64,000 nucleotides of DNA from Allomuricauda sp. ARW1Y1 (GTDB lineage: Bacteria > Bacteroidota > Bacteroidia > Flavobacteriales > Flavobacteriaceae). Of the stretch, positions 7,255 through 16,256 are shown piece by piece. The notes under the pieces are model-generated. The model ran no database searches and was not told where the DNA came from. It saw only the letters and a list, made by a program, of their open reading frames with translations. A program made the translations under genes and the position numbers. The stretch is taken from positions 1-64,000 of the forward strand of contig NZ_JACBZU010000006.1 in the NCBI RefSeq assembly GCF_013407935.1, read 5' to 3'. Every line of letters begins with the position of its first letter. Position 1 is the stretch's first letter.

Positions 7255-9882
7255 TTAAAACAAAGTAGTTTGGTCGGAACCATCATTCTTTGTTTCAATA
7301 TCAGTATCATCGTTGTCTATTTGTTCTTCGTCCACTACTTCGATATCCTCGGTCCTAGTTTCCTTCGGCTCTTCGTAAGGCAGTGGGCTTAAAACATTAA
7401 TACTTTTTACTTTTTCCGGAGTCAGTTGGTTTCCAATGGCCTTTATGCCCTTAACCGCAATAAATTCCTCAACATTCACCTCCAAATTTGGTTTGGGGTC
7501 TTTGCCGCGCGGTTTTATGAACTCTACTTCCAACATGGGTCTCCAATCTGTGGATACCAGTTCCAAGTAGGATTTCGGGTCTTCGTCAATGACTACTTCC
7601 TCTTTGTTGGGATTTTCGATCAAGAATCGTTTCAAGTAAAAACGTTCTTTGTCCCCAACGTAATGCACCACAGAAATCGGTTTATCCGGATTCCATTTCT
7701 CCAGTACAATCATATCATCGCTAAATCGGGTGAGCAAATCAGGCGGAATGGTTTTAACAATCCCTTTTTGGTCGACCACCAAAAGCAGGTCATCCCCTTT
7801 AAATTCTCCCAGAAGCTCACCTCTTCCATCTACATTCAATCGGTTGACCACATCATCGAACCAAATTTTTCTAGGCTTAAGGGTGGATACGCCCTTTTCT
7901 TTGAGTTCGATGCGCTTTACGGCGTATTTGGTGACCAAATTTCCTTTTGAACTTCGGCCTTTGATCAATACATCAGAAAAGTCAAGGTCCCACTTCAATT
8001 TTTTGATGCTACCGGACTGACGTAGCATTATGGTAACCACTTCTGCCTCACCATTGGGATTGGCAGAAAAGTACAAGACTTCCGAGGAGGCCTTGTCGCC
8101 TGCAAGGTCGTATATCTTGTCTCTCGTCATGCTGGTAACGTTGAATCGCTTCACATAACTGGGCCCACCTTTCATGCTTTTGTAAATCATATTGTAGGTG
8201 GTGCGCTTGTCCTTCTTTTTGAATACGGCCACGTGAATGATGTTTTTCCCAACAAACACCTTGGAGTCCACTTTGGTGACCATCATCTCCCCTTTTTGGG
8301 TGAATACAATTATATCATCGATATCGCTGCAGTCGGTTACATATTCGTCCCTTTTCAAGGAGGTTCCTATGAAACCCTCCTCCCTGTTGACGTATAACTT
8401 GGTATTTCTGATTACCACTTTAGTGGCCTCGATATCATCAAATATTTTGATTTCGGATTTGCGCTCCCGGCCTTCGCCATATTTCTTTTTGAGTTCTTTG
8501 AAATAAGCAATCGCATACTCCACCAAATGCTCCAAGTGATGCTTTGTCTCGGCAATCCTTTCCTCCAAACTATCAATAAGTTGTTGGGCCTTTTCCAAAT
8601 CAAATTTTGAAATCCGTTTGATGCGGATTTCGGTCAGCCGAACGATGTCGTCCTTAGTGACTTCCCTTTTTAAATGGGAAATATGGGGCTTCAATCCTTT
8701 ATCGATGGCAGCGATAACACCTTCCCAGGTCTCTTCCTCCTCAATATCCCGATAGATCCTGTTTTCAATAAAAATACGCTCCAACGAAGCAAAGTGCCAC
8801 TGCTCTTCGAGTTCGCCCAGCTGTATTTCAAGTTCTGCTTTAAGTAGTTCAACCGTATTGTCCGTTGAACGCTCCAACATTTCCTTGACCCCTATAAATA
8901 AAGGCTTGTTATCCTCTATGACACAGCCCAATGGCGATATGGAACTTTCGCAGGCCGTAAAGGCATAAAGTGCGTCAATGGTTTTATCCGGAGAGATTCC
9001 ATTGGGCAAATGGACCAAAATTTCCACTTCTGCCGCAGTATTGTCCTCTATCCGTTTAATTTTGATTTTCCCCTTGTCATTAGCCTTTAAGATAGAATCA
9101 ATTAAAGAGGATGTGTTGGTGCCATACGGGATTTCGTTGATGACCAAGGTGTTCTTGTCCAAGGTCGATATTTTTGCACGAACCCTAATTTTTCCGCCTC
9201 GCATGCCATCATTATAATTGGTCACATCAATAATCCCAGCGGTGGGAAAATCGGGAACCAAGGTAAATCGCTTGCCTTTCAGATGCTTGATGGATGCATC
9301 AATCAATTCATTAAAGTTGTGGGGCAATATTTTGGTGGACAGACCAACGGCAATCCCTTCTGCTCCTTGTGCGAGCAAGAGCGGAAATTTCACAGGGAGA
9401 TGGACAGGTTCCTTTTTCCGGCCGTCATACGAAAGTTGCCACTCCGTAATCTTTGGGCTGTACACCACTTCAAGGGCAAATTTTGACAATCTGGCCTCGA
9501 TGTATCGAGAGGCTGCGGCACCGTCGCCAGTTAAAATGTTCCCCCAGTTTCCTTGTGTGTCAATCAGCAGGTCCTTCTGCCCTAGCTGCACCATGGCATC
9601 GGCGATACTGGCATCACCGTGGGGGTGGTACTGCATGGTATGCCCCACTACGTTGGCCACTTTGTTGTAACGGCCATCGTCCAGCTCCTTGAGCGCATGC
9701 ATGATCCGGCGTTGTACGGGCTTAAATCCATCTTCGATGGCAGGTACGGCGCGCTCCAAAATTACATAGGAAGCATAATCCAAAAACCAATCTTTGTACA
9801 TCCCGGTGACCTTCACCAGGCTATCTTGGGACTCGTCTTGGTTTTCTAAACTTTCATCGTTCAGTTCTTCGTTCTCTTCCAT
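7255..9882 (-). CDS. parC: DNA topoisomerase IV subunit A
   Basis: Subunit A (875 aa) cuts and rejoins DNA for decatenation and relaxation. YASYVILERAVPAIEDGFKPVQRR (positions about 36-59) is the classical start of the breakage-reunion domain, and the active Tyr is in AASRYIEARLSKF at about 125. A coiled-coil stretch around 400-480 (SLEERIAETKHHLEHL) forms the C-gate arms; beta-propeller-like repeats fill about 490-790. The last 70 residues are acidic. It follows parE by 15 bases, so the two are an operon. Gyrase A is the alternative name, but pairing with a ParE-type B subunit supports topo IV. Confidence 0.93.
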   Translation of the reverse strand: MEENEELNDESLENQDESQDSLVKVTGMYKDWFLDYASYVILERAVPAIEDGFKPVQRRIMHALKELDDGRYNKVANVVGHTMQYHPHGDASIADAMVQLGQKDLLIDTQGNWGNILTGDGAAASRYIEARLSKFALEVVYSPKITEWQLSYDGRKKEPVHLPVKFPLLLAQGAEGIAVGLSTKILPHNFNELIDASIKHLKGKRFTLVPDFPTAGIIDVTNYNDGMRGGKIRVRAKISTLDKNTLVINEIPYGTNTSSLIDSILKANDKGKIKIKRIEDNTAAEVEILVHLPNGISPDKTIDALYAFTACESSISPLGCVIEDNKPLFIGVKEMLERSTDNTVELLKAELEIQLGELEEQWHFASLERIFIENRIYRDIEEEETWEGVIAAIDKGLKPHISHLKREVTKDDIVRLTEIRIKRISKFDLEKAQQLIDSLEERIAETKHHLEHLVEYAIAYFKELKKKYGEGRERKSEIKIFDDIEATKVVIRNTKLYVNREEGFIGTSLKRDEYVTDCSDIDDIIVFTQKGEMMVTKVDSKVFVGKNIIHVAVFKKKDKRTTYNMIYKSMKGGPSYVKRFNVTSMTRDKIYDLAGDKASSEVLYFSANPNGEAEVVTIMLRQSGSIKKLKWDLDFSDVLIKGRSSKGNLVTKYAVKRIELKEKGVSTLKPRKIWFDDVVNRLNVDGRGELLGEFKGDDLLLVVDQKGIVKTIPPDLLTRFSDDMIVLEKWNPDKPISVVHYVGDKERFYLKRFLIENPNKEEVVIDEDPKSYLELVSTDWRPMLEVEFIKPRGKDPKPNLEVNVEEFIAVKGIKAIGNQLTPEKVKSINVLSPLPYEEPKETRTEDIEVVDEEQIDNDDTDIETKNDGSDQTTLF

Positions 9883-9897
9883 TTAGAAAGGCAGCAT

Positions 9898-11766
9898 TTA
9901 TTTGGGTTGTAGTTGGTTTTCTTCAACAAGGTCAAGCTCCACTTTAAGGTTGTTGATGATAAAATCCTGTCTGTCCGGCGTATTCTTGCCCATGTAAAAC
10001 TTCAGCAGGGCATCAATGCTCATGGCCTTGTCGAGCATTACAGGTTCCAGACGGATATCGTCACCAATAAAGTTTTTGAACTCGTCCGGGGAAATCTCGC
10101 CCAATCCCTTAAATCGGGTGATTTCAGGTTTTCCGGAGAGTTTCTCTATGGCTTGTCTTCTTTCCTCCTCACTGTAACAGTAAATGGTCTCTTTTTTGTT
10201 GCGCACCCGAAAAAGTGGGGTTTGGAGGATGTATAAGTGGTTTTCCTTGATCAATTCGGGGAAAAATTGCAAAAAGAAGGTAATCAACAGCAAACGGATA
10301 TGCATTCCGTCCACATCGGCATCGGTGGCGATTACGATATTGTTGTACCGAAGGTCTTCCATGGAGTCCTCGATGTTCAACGCCGCTTGCAACAGATTGA
10401 ATTCTTCGTTCTCGTACACGATTTTTTTGGACATTCCATAGGAATTCAAAGGCTTTCCGCGGAGACTGAACACGGCCTGGGTATTCACATCACGTGATTT
10501 GGTGATGGAACCGGATGCAGAATCACCCTCGGTAATGAAAAGGGTGGTTTCCAATCGCCTGTCCTTTTTCATGTCCTGCAAATGAATACGGCAGTCGCGT
10601 AATTTTTTATTGTGGAGACTGGCTTTTTTGGCACGTTCCCTGGCCAGTTTCCTTATGCCCGAAAGTTCCTTGCGTTCCTTTTCGGCCTGTACTATTTTTT
10701 TCTGTAGCGCTTCCGCCGTTTGCGGATTCTTATGCAGATAATTGTCCAGTTGTGTTCCGACAAAATCGTTGATAAAGGTCCTAACTGTGGGTAAATCCCC
10801 GCCCATATCGGTGGAACCCAATTTGGTTTTGGTCTGACTTTCAAAGACGGGCTCCATTACTTTGATAGAAACCGCGGAGATGATGGATTTCCTGACATCC
10901 GAAGCGTCATAATTTTTACCATAAAAATCACGGATGGTCTTAACCACAGCTTCCCTAAATGCAGATTGATGCGTTCCCCCTTGGGTGGTATGCTGACCGT
11001 TAACAAAGGAATGGTACTCCTCACTGTATTGGGTCTTGCTGTGGGTCATGGCCACTTCAATGTCATCTCCTTTCAAATGGATGATGGGATACAGGAAGTC
11101 GTCCTCATTATTATTGTCCTCCAATAAATCCTTAAGGCCATTTTCGGAATAGAACTTTTCACCATTGAAAACGATGGTGAGACCTGGATTAAGGTAGACG
11201 TAGTTTCTGAGCATGCGTTCCACATACTCGTTTCGGTATTTGTATTTTTTGAAGATGGTTTCGTCGGGTGTGAAACTCACCTTGGTTCCCTTTCGGCGTG
11301 AAGATTCTTCCAACAGCTCTTCATTGATCAGGTTTCCGGTTTCAAATTCGGCCGACTTGGATTTTCCGTCCCGGTTGGACTCAACGCGAAAATAGGTAGA
11401 AAGCGCATTTACGGCTTTGGTTCCCACTCCATTTAGTCCCACGGATTTTTTAAACGCACGGGTATCGTACTTACCACCGGTATTCATTTTGGAGACCACA
11501 TCCACCACTTTGCCCAAAGGTATACCCCGGCCATAATCCCGAACATGGACGGTATTGTCCTTGATATTGATCTCGATGGTCTTTCCGGCTCCCATCACAA
11601 ATTCATCGATACAGTTATCGATCACCTCTTTGAGTAGGATGTAAATACCGTCGTCCGCAGAAGAACCATCGCCCAATTTTCCAATGTACATCCCCGGGCG
11701 CATGCGAATATGCTCCTTCCAATCCAGCGAACGGATATTATCCTCAGTATATTGGGTATCTGCCAT
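9898..11766 (-). CDS. parE: DNA topoisomerase IV subunit B
   Basis: The ATPase subunit (622 aa). The GHKL ATP site is seen in [11 protein letters not shown] (about 46-56), [11 protein letters not shown] and [15 protein letters not shown]. The TOPRIM domain has [10 protein letters not shown] (about 407) and [12 protein letters not shown] (about 470) with the metal-binding acids. PLNSY in [10 protein letters not shown] is family-typical. The length suits ParE and lacks the GyrB insert. It is transcribed first and parC follows 15 bases downstream. A TATTTTTG element lies 38 bases upstream of the ATG. Confidence 0.95.
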   Translation of the reverse strand: MADTQYTEDNIRSLDWKEHIRMRPGMYIGKLGDGSSADDGIYILLKEVIDNCIDEFVMGAGKTIEINIKDNTVHVRDYGRGIPLGKVVDVVSKMNTGGKYDTRAFKKSVGLNGVGTKAVNALSTYFRVESNRDGKSKSAEFETGNLINEELLEESSRRKGTKVSFTPDETIFKKYKYRNEYVERMLRNYVYLNPGLTIVFNGEKFYSENGLKDLLEDNNNEDDFLYPIIHLKGDDIEVAMTHSKTQYSEEYHSFVNGQHTTQGGTHQSAFREAVVKTIRDFYGKNYDASDVRKSIISAVSIKVMEPVFESQTKTKLGSTDMGGDLPTVRTFINDFVGTQLDNYLHKNPQTAEALQKKIVQAEKERKELSGIRKLARERAKKASLHNKKLRDCRIHLQDMKKDRRLETTLFITEGDSASGSITKSRDVNTQAVFSLRGKPLNSYGMSKKIVYENEEFNLLQAALNIEDSMEDLRYNNIVIATDADVDGMHIRLLLITFFLQFFPELIKENHLYILQTPLFRVRNKKETIYCYSEEERRQAIEKLSGKPEITRFKGLGEISPDEFKNFIGDDIRLEPVMLDKAMSIDALLKFYMGKNTPDRQDFIINNLKVELDLVEENQLQPK

Positions 11767-11804
11767 TAGTAAAGGGTTAATCCATGCAATATAAAATTTC
11801 GGAG

Positions 11805-11812
11805 CAAAAATA
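11805..11812 (-). promoter_or_regulatory. candidate -7 element, parE-parC operon
   Basis: TATTTTTG on the minus strand with a TTG 24 bases upstream (11837-11839), about 38 bases from the parE start. Spacing is slightly long. Confidence 0.5.
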
Positions 11813-11865
11813 AAAGGGTGTGCGGTAGAAAGTAATCAACAATAAAAAAACTGTATTGTTGATAG

Positions 11866-13422
11866 CTATTGGAAACAATCGCCCTCAGCAATCTCTTGTT
11901 TTGTTGGGTTATAGGCGTTGTTTTCTATAGATGGCTCCAAGTCAATATCGTTCACAAAAAGAGCTTGCAATCCACAAAAATCAGTTAATACAGGGTTGGA
12001 GGCGATTTGGATGGAAGTACATTTTCGTAAAGAGGTCAGTCCATTGATCTTAGTTAATTTTGCATTTAAATCAATCTTTAATAGCCCTACCTCCTCAAGA
12101 TTATTAAAACCATTTAGTTGGCTCATATTTTCATTGTTATCAATAGCAAGTGAGTTCACTTTGTGCAAATTTTCAAAACCACCCAGATTATAGGTCCCAA
12201 AGTTTGTTGAAAAATCTATTTCATCAGCTATTTCTAGACTATCGAAAGCATTCAAAGAATTTATACCATTTACAAACATTAAAAGCCATTTTAACTCTTT
12301 AATGACGTGGAATCCTGAGATGGAAGTCAGATTTCTATTCTCCACAAATTGAATTGCCTCGGGTGAAGTCACTAATTTTTCAAAACCTTTAAAGCTGGTC
12401 ATTTCCCTATTGCGATTTACAAAAAGATATCCCTGCATTTCTTCAACCTCATGGAAAGAGTCAACTGAAAAAGAGCCACTATTAGATTTAATGGTTAAAT
12501 ATTCCAACTTTTTTAGCTTGGAAAATCCACCTATATAATCAACCCCTTCGTTCTGTTGAAATAAAAAACCTCTCGTTTCACTTACCTCATTAAATGTATC
12601 AACAATTTTTAAGGTTTCATTATCAAATACTTGTATATCCCCTACTGTTTTCAAGGCATCAAATCGATTTATTGAAGTAAGTTTATCATTTCGATAGATG
12701 CTTAATAAACCATCTATGTTAACCACGTTTCTTAAACCACTTAAATCATTTAAAGCACGATTGCTTTTAATATAAAGCACTCCATTGATATCGGTTATGT
12801 TTTCCAGACCATTTAAATTTTCCAAGTCATCCATGTAATTTATCCAAAGCGAACCAACTTCCTTAATGGATGAAAGTGCCTGTAGACTGGTTATTTTTGA
12901 AGACGTAATTTGATTACCTCCGCAAAACAACCTTCCAGTGATTTTTGTGTAACCGATTGCTCCAAAATCTTCCACTTCTTGTTGGGTACCCAGCACTACG
13001 TCACCTTCATATACAATTTCTTGCGGTTCGGAATTGAGTGTTGTGGCAGTCAATTGTTGACCGTAAGATGTTCCCTTGCTATTTGTAGCATAAGACCTAA
13101 AGTAATAGGTCGTATTGGGTTCTAAATTAGTTATTTGCGCAACAAAGTTTCCTGTACCAGAACCAGAAGATTTCTTGTTAGAGTTTAAGTCAGGATTCGA
13201 ATTTAATCCCCAAACAATGCCTTTGTCGGCTATGTTAGCTCCACCATCATAGGATGCCGATCCACTGACGGTGACCGAAGTTTGGCCTATAGTCGTAACT
13301 TCCACTGTGGAAATAGTTGGAAGGCTAATTGGGTTTTCTGTTTGAATTTCATCCGAATCGTTGGAAGAACATGAAGCCAATAGTAAAAAAAGTAAAATAA
13401 AGGGGGTGAATAAAATTTTCAT
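11866..13422 (-). CDS. surface lipoprotein with FN3-like and receptor-L/LRR-like repeats
   Basis: The 518-residue protein begins with a lipoprotein signal (LLLASC at about 14-19). Residues about 38-130 look like a fibronectin type III-like domain (TSVTVSGSAS, EPNTTYYFRSYATN). From about 150 to the end come irregular repeats of 22-26 residues of the type LxIxxNxxLTxIxGFxxL, as in bacterial receptor L-domain and leucine-rich proteins. The protein is probably displayed on the outer membrane as a binding or adhesion protein. It is lower in GC than its neighbours, which fits an accessory surface gene. It is followed by the parE operon on the same strand, with about 100 bp between. Confidence 0.82.
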   Translation of the reverse strand: MKILFTPFILLFLLLASCSSNDSDEIQTENPISLPTISTVEVTTIGQTSVTVSGSASYDGGANIADKGIVWGLNSNPDLNSNKKSSGSGTGNFVAQITNLEPNTTYYFRSYATNSKGTSYGQQLTATTLNSEPQEIVYEGDVVLGTQQEVEDFGAIGYTKITGRLFCGGNQITSSKITSLQALSSIKEVGSLWINYMDDLENLNGLENITDINGVLYIKSNRALNDLSGLRNVVNIDGLLSIYRNDKLTSINRFDALKTVGDIQVFDNETLKIVDTFNEVSETRGFLFQQNEGVDYIGGFSKLKKLEYLTIKSNSGSFSVDSFHEVEEMQGYLFVNRNREMTSFKGFEKLVTSPEAIQFVENRNLTSISGFHVIKELKWLLMFVNGINSLNAFDSLEIADEIDFSTNFGTYNLGGFENLHKVNSLAIDNNENMSQLNGFNNLEEVGLLKIDLNAKLTKINGLTSLRKCTSIQIASNPVLTDFCGLQALFVNDIDLEPSIENNAYNPTKQEIAEGDCFQ

Positions 13423-13502
13423 TCAAAACATATTTGAGAGCAAGAAACAAATTAATATGGTACTCTGGTAAGTTTTTTCGACGAAATTTGAAATAAAAGG
13501 AC

Positions 13503-14420
13503 TTAACCTACGGTTGAACTATTATTTTCAGATTTTTTACTTTGAACGGAGAGGTAGGTCACCCCAAAAATCACAATGGACATTCCAGCCAATTGCCAAT
13601 AGGTCAGTTTTTCATCCAAAAATACATAGGCCAACAAAATGGTGGAAACTGGACCCAAACTTCCTAAAATTGAAAAATTGGAGGCACCCAAGCGCTCAAT
13701 GGCCGCGGATACCAGAAAAGAGGGAATCAACGTGGCAAAAATGGCCATGGCAACCCCGTAGGCATAGGCTTGCCAAGGATACCCCATAAGCCCCCAGTCA
13801 CCCGCAAACAGATAGTGCACCAAAATGCAGAGGGTAGAGACAATCATGGCGTAGCACGTAAATCGAAGCACGCCAAATTTGGGAATCAACCAACCGCTGC
13901 CCACCAAATAAGAAGCATAGGTGATGGCGCTCAGCAGGACCAGAAAACCGCCCACCAAGACCTCATTTCCGCCTAGGTCGAGTTCGTCCCAAAAGGTAAT
14001 GAGAACACCCAAATACGTAATCAAAATGGCAATGGTCTGGACCTTGGTTATTCTTTGTTTGAAGGCGAGCCAACTCAAAAACACGACAATGGTAGGATAT
14101 ACGAATAAGATGATGCGCTCCAGTCCCGCCTTGATGTAATTCAATCCCAAAAAATCAAAATAACTGGCCAGATAGTAGCCAACGAAGCCAAACACAAAGA
14201 GCCATGCATAATCTTTGGTTTTGATTGTTGTGTTGGTGGTCTTTCTTCGAATCAAAAAAAGAATGAAAATGTAAAACGGTAGGGAAAAAAGCATGCGAAA
14301 CAGGAGCAAATCCAAGGTGTCCACTTGGTAGCCATAGGCCAACTTTACCATCACGGCCTTGGAAGAGAAGAGTACCACTCCCAAAACCCCGTACAAAACC
14401 CCTAAACCTTTACTGGACAT
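13503..14420 (-). CDS. EamA/DMT family transporter
   Basis: A 305-residue inner-membrane protein with about ten hydrophobic spans arranged as two EamA halves (about 5-135 and 150-295); LLLFRMLFSLPFYIF and LGVLITFWDELDLGG are typical of the first half and ERLGASNFSILGSLGPV of the second. Drug/metabolite transporters of this kind usually export amino acids or small metabolites by exchange or proton coupling. Nothing in the sequence or neighbourhood points to a substrate. A TAGTTTTG element lies four bases upstream of the ATG, so the mRNA could be leaderless. Confidence 0.92.
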   Translation of the reverse strand: MSSKGLGVLYGVLGVVLFSSKAVMVKLAYGYQVDTLDLLLFRMLFSLPFYIFILFLIRRKTTNTTIKTKDYAWLFVFGFVGYYLASYFDFLGLNYIKAGLERIILFVYPTIVVFLSWLAFKQRITKVQTIAILITYLGVLITFWDELDLGGNEVLVGGFLVLLSAITYASYLVGSGWLIPKFGVLRFTCYAMIVSTLCILVHYLFAGDWGLMGYPWQAYAYGVAMAIFATLIPSFLVSAAIERLGASNFSILGSLGPVSTILLAYVFLDEKLTYWQLAGMSIVIFGVTYLSVQSKKSENNSSTVG

Positions 14421-14424
14421 AGCA

Positions 14425-14432
14425 CAAAACTA
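14425..14432 (-). promoter_or_regulatory. candidate -7 element, EamA gene
   Basis: TAGTTTTG on the minus strand, only four bases before the start codon; transcription would start at or next to the ATG. Confidence 0.4.
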
Positions 14433-14488
14433 GATTTTGTCCAAAAGGTAGAAAAACGGAACAATGGATGGATTACAACGCCCAAGGG

Positions 14489-15583
14489 CTACACATTAAA
14501 CCTAAAGTGCATCACATCACCGTCTTTAACGATGTATTCCTTACCCTCTACCCTCATTCGGCCGGCTTCTTTTACTTTGGCCTCGCTACCGTATTTCACA
14601 TAATCATCATAAGAAATGACCTCGGCACGGATAAAGCCTTTTTCAAAATCGGTATGAATGACCCCAGCGGCTTGCGGAGCTGTCGCCCCAACAGGTATGG
14701 TCCAAGCGCGGACTTCTTTGACACCTGCTGTAAAATAGGTCTCTAAGTCGAGCAGTTTATAGGCGCCTCGGATCAATTTGGCGGAACCTGGCTCCGAAAG
14801 TCCCAAATCCTCCAAGAACATTTGGCGCTCTTCGTACGTTTCCAATTCGGTGATATCGGCTTCCGTACCCACGGCAAGGAAGATAACTTCTGCATTTTCA
14901 TCGGCTACCGCTGCCTTTACTTTCTCCACGTAGGCGTTGCCATTTGTTGCGGATTCTTCATCCACATTGCAAACGTACATCACAGGTTTGTCAGTAATCA
15001 ACTGCATCGGCCTCACATATTCTTCTCGGTCATCCTCGCTTAAAGTAATGGCACGAACGGACTTTCCGGCTTCCAAACCTTCCTTAAGGGCAGTCAGGAC
15101 AGCTTCCTCCTTTTGTGCTTCTTTGTTCCCTGTTTTGGCTGCGCGCTTTACCTTGTCCAATTTTTTCTCCACACTCTCCAAATCCTTCAATTGGAGTTCC
15201 ATGTCGATGGTTTCCTTATCTCGAATAGGGTCTACGGACCCATCCACGTGCACCACATTATCATTGTCAAAGCACCGAAGCACGTGCAGAATCGCATCGG
15301 TTTCGCGAATATTTCCCAAAAACTGGTTGCCCAATCCTTCTCCTTTGCTCGCTCCTTTTACCAATCCGGCAATATCCACAATCTCCACGGTGGCAGGCAC
15401 CACGCGTTCAGGATTAACCAATTCTTCCAATTTCTCCAATCGCTGGTCGGGAACGTTTACCACGCCAATATTAGGTTCTATGGTACAAAAAGGGAAGTTG
15501 GCACTCTGCGCCTTTGCGTTGGACAAACAGTTAAAAAGAGTCGATTTTCCTACGTTGGGCAATCCTACGATACCTGCTTTCAT
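14489..15583 (-). CDS. ychF: redox-regulated ATPase YchF (Obg-family)
   Basis: A cytoplasmic P-loop NTPase of 364 residues, the standard length, linked in other bacteria to ribosome binding and oxidative stress. GLPNVGKSTLF (7-17) is the Walker A, VDIAGLVKGASKGEGLGNQFL is the G3/switch region, and the TGS domain fills the last 85 residues (TAPQAAGVIHTDFEKGFIRAEV). The specificity loop NVDEESA lacks a strict NKxD, as expected for an ATP-using member. A TATATTTG element lies 26 bases before the start. Confidence 0.96.
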   Translation of the reverse strand: MKAGIVGLPNVGKSTLFNCLSNAKAQSANFPFCTIEPNIGVVNVPDQRLEKLEELVNPERVVPATVEIVDIAGLVKGASKGEGLGNQFLGNIRETDAILHVLRCFDNDNVVHVDGSVDPIRDKETIDMELQLKDLESVEKKLDKVKRAAKTGNKEAQKEEAVLTALKEGLEAGKSVRAITLSEDDREEYVRPMQLITDKPVMYVCNVDEESATNGNAYVEKVKAAVADENAEVIFLAVGTEADITELETYEERQMFLEDLGLSEPGSAKLIRGAYKLLDLETYFTAGVKEVRAWTIPVGATAPQAAGVIHTDFEKGFIRAEVISYDDYVKYGSEAKVKEAGRMRVEGKEYIVKDGDVMHFRFNV

Positions 15584-15608
15584 CTAATTACATTGTATTT
15601 TGAGGGTG

Positions 15609-15616
15609 CAAATATA
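15609..15616 (-). promoter_or_regulatory. candidate -7 element, ychF
   Basis: TATATTTG on the minus strand with a TTG at 15641-15643 (24 bases away). The TTG falls at the stop of the small ORF upstream. Confidence 0.45.
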
Positions 15617-15639
15617 GGGTGAAGTTTTGTGACTGCCCA

Positions 15640-15768
15640 TCAATAATTTTGCAGGAAGAGGTAGAAAATGACAATGAACACAGCCATCATGCCCAATATG
15701 GCAATCAATGACAGTGCACAGCCCAAGTGTCTCCAAATACCGTTATATTCTTTTTCGTTTTCTTGCAT
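15640..15768 (-). CDS. 42-residue single-span membrane protein
   Basis: A frame too short for routine calling runs from an ATG at 15768 to a TGA at 15640. It starts MQENEKEYNGIWRHLGC and then has one long hydrophobic helix (about 18-40, ALSLIAILGMMAVFIVIFYL) ending LFLQNY. A short acidic head plus a clean membrane helix is what real small membrane proteins look like. Its ATG follows directly on the six T of the ferredoxin terminator, with no leader and no room for its own promoter except within the ferredoxin gene, so it may depend on read-through. I recognise no named family. Confidence 0.6.
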   Translation of the reverse strand: MQENEKEYNGIWRHLGCALSLIAILGMMAVFIVIFYLFLQNY

Positions 15769-15774
15769 AAAAAA

Positions 15775-15794
15775 CCCCGAACTAAGGTTCGGGG
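15775..15794 (-). terminator. rho-independent terminator after the ferredoxin gene
   Basis: Minus strand CCCCGAAC-CTTA-GTTCGGGG followed by six T. Eight-base perfect stem, four-base loop. The T run ends at the ATG of the small membrane protein gene. Confidence 0.88.
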
Positions 15795-15817
15795 CTAAAT
15801 TAAATCATTTTTATTTT

Positions 15818-16171
15818 TTATCCATCGGGATGCATAAACTTTTGCTTGCCCAACAGTTCTTCCTCGGTTTCCACATGGTCTTCATCCGGAACGCAACAAT
15901 CCACCGGACAAACCGCCGCACATTGCGGTTCTTCGTGAAAACCTTGACATTCCGTACATTTATCCGGAACTATATAGTAGATTTCATCGCTTACAGGCTC
16001 TTGGACTTCGTCGGCATTTACTTCTTTCCCGTTTGGAAGCACCACATCGCCCTTCAATGAAGTTCCTTCACTATATCTCCATTCATCTGCACCTTCGTAA
16101 ATAGCGGTATTTGGGCATTCTGGCTCACACGCACCGCAATTGATGCACTCATCTGTTATAATAATTGCCAT
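15818..16171 (-). CDS. 2x[4Fe-4S] ferredoxin
   Basis: The first cluster motif is [12 protein letters not shown] near the N-terminus (about 9-20) and the second is [18 protein letters not shown] with a longer spacing (about 73-90), as in Allochromatium-type ferredoxins; a 50-residue insert separates them. At 117 aa the protein is a cytoplasmic electron carrier. It is divergent from the LuxC-type acyl-CoA reductase across 85 bp, with back-to-back promoters, so it might supply or share electrons with a neighbouring reduction, but that link is inference. Its promoter is one of the best in the window. Confidence 0.93.
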   Translation of the reverse strand: MAIIITDECINCGACEPECPNTAIYEGADEWRYSEGTSLKGDVVLPNGKEVNADEVQEPVSDEIYYIVPDKCTECQGFHEEPQCAAVCPVDCCVPDEDHVETEEELLGKQKFMHPDG

Positions 16172-16185
16172 AATTTTCTTTTCCT

Positions 16186-16219
16186 TTTGGGCTGAATTTT
16201 ATCAGCATGCTTACTTTTG
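16186..16219 (+). promoter_or_regulatory. promoter of the acyl-CoA reductase gene
   Basis: TTTG at 16186-16189, 22 bases, then TACTTTTG at 16212-16219; the start codon is 37 bases further on. It is back-to-back with the ferredoxin promoter. Confidence 0.6.
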
Positions 16220-16220
16220 A

Positions 16221-16252
16221 CAAAAATAAACCCTACTAAATTAGTGTACAAA
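16221..16252 (-). promoter_or_regulatory. promoter of the ferredoxin gene
   Basis: Minus strand: TTTG (16249-16252), 20 bases, TATTTTTG (16221-16228). Both elements and the spacing match the Bacteroidota consensus exactly. The start codon is 49 bases downstream. Confidence 0.72.
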
Positions 16253-16256
16253 TTTA

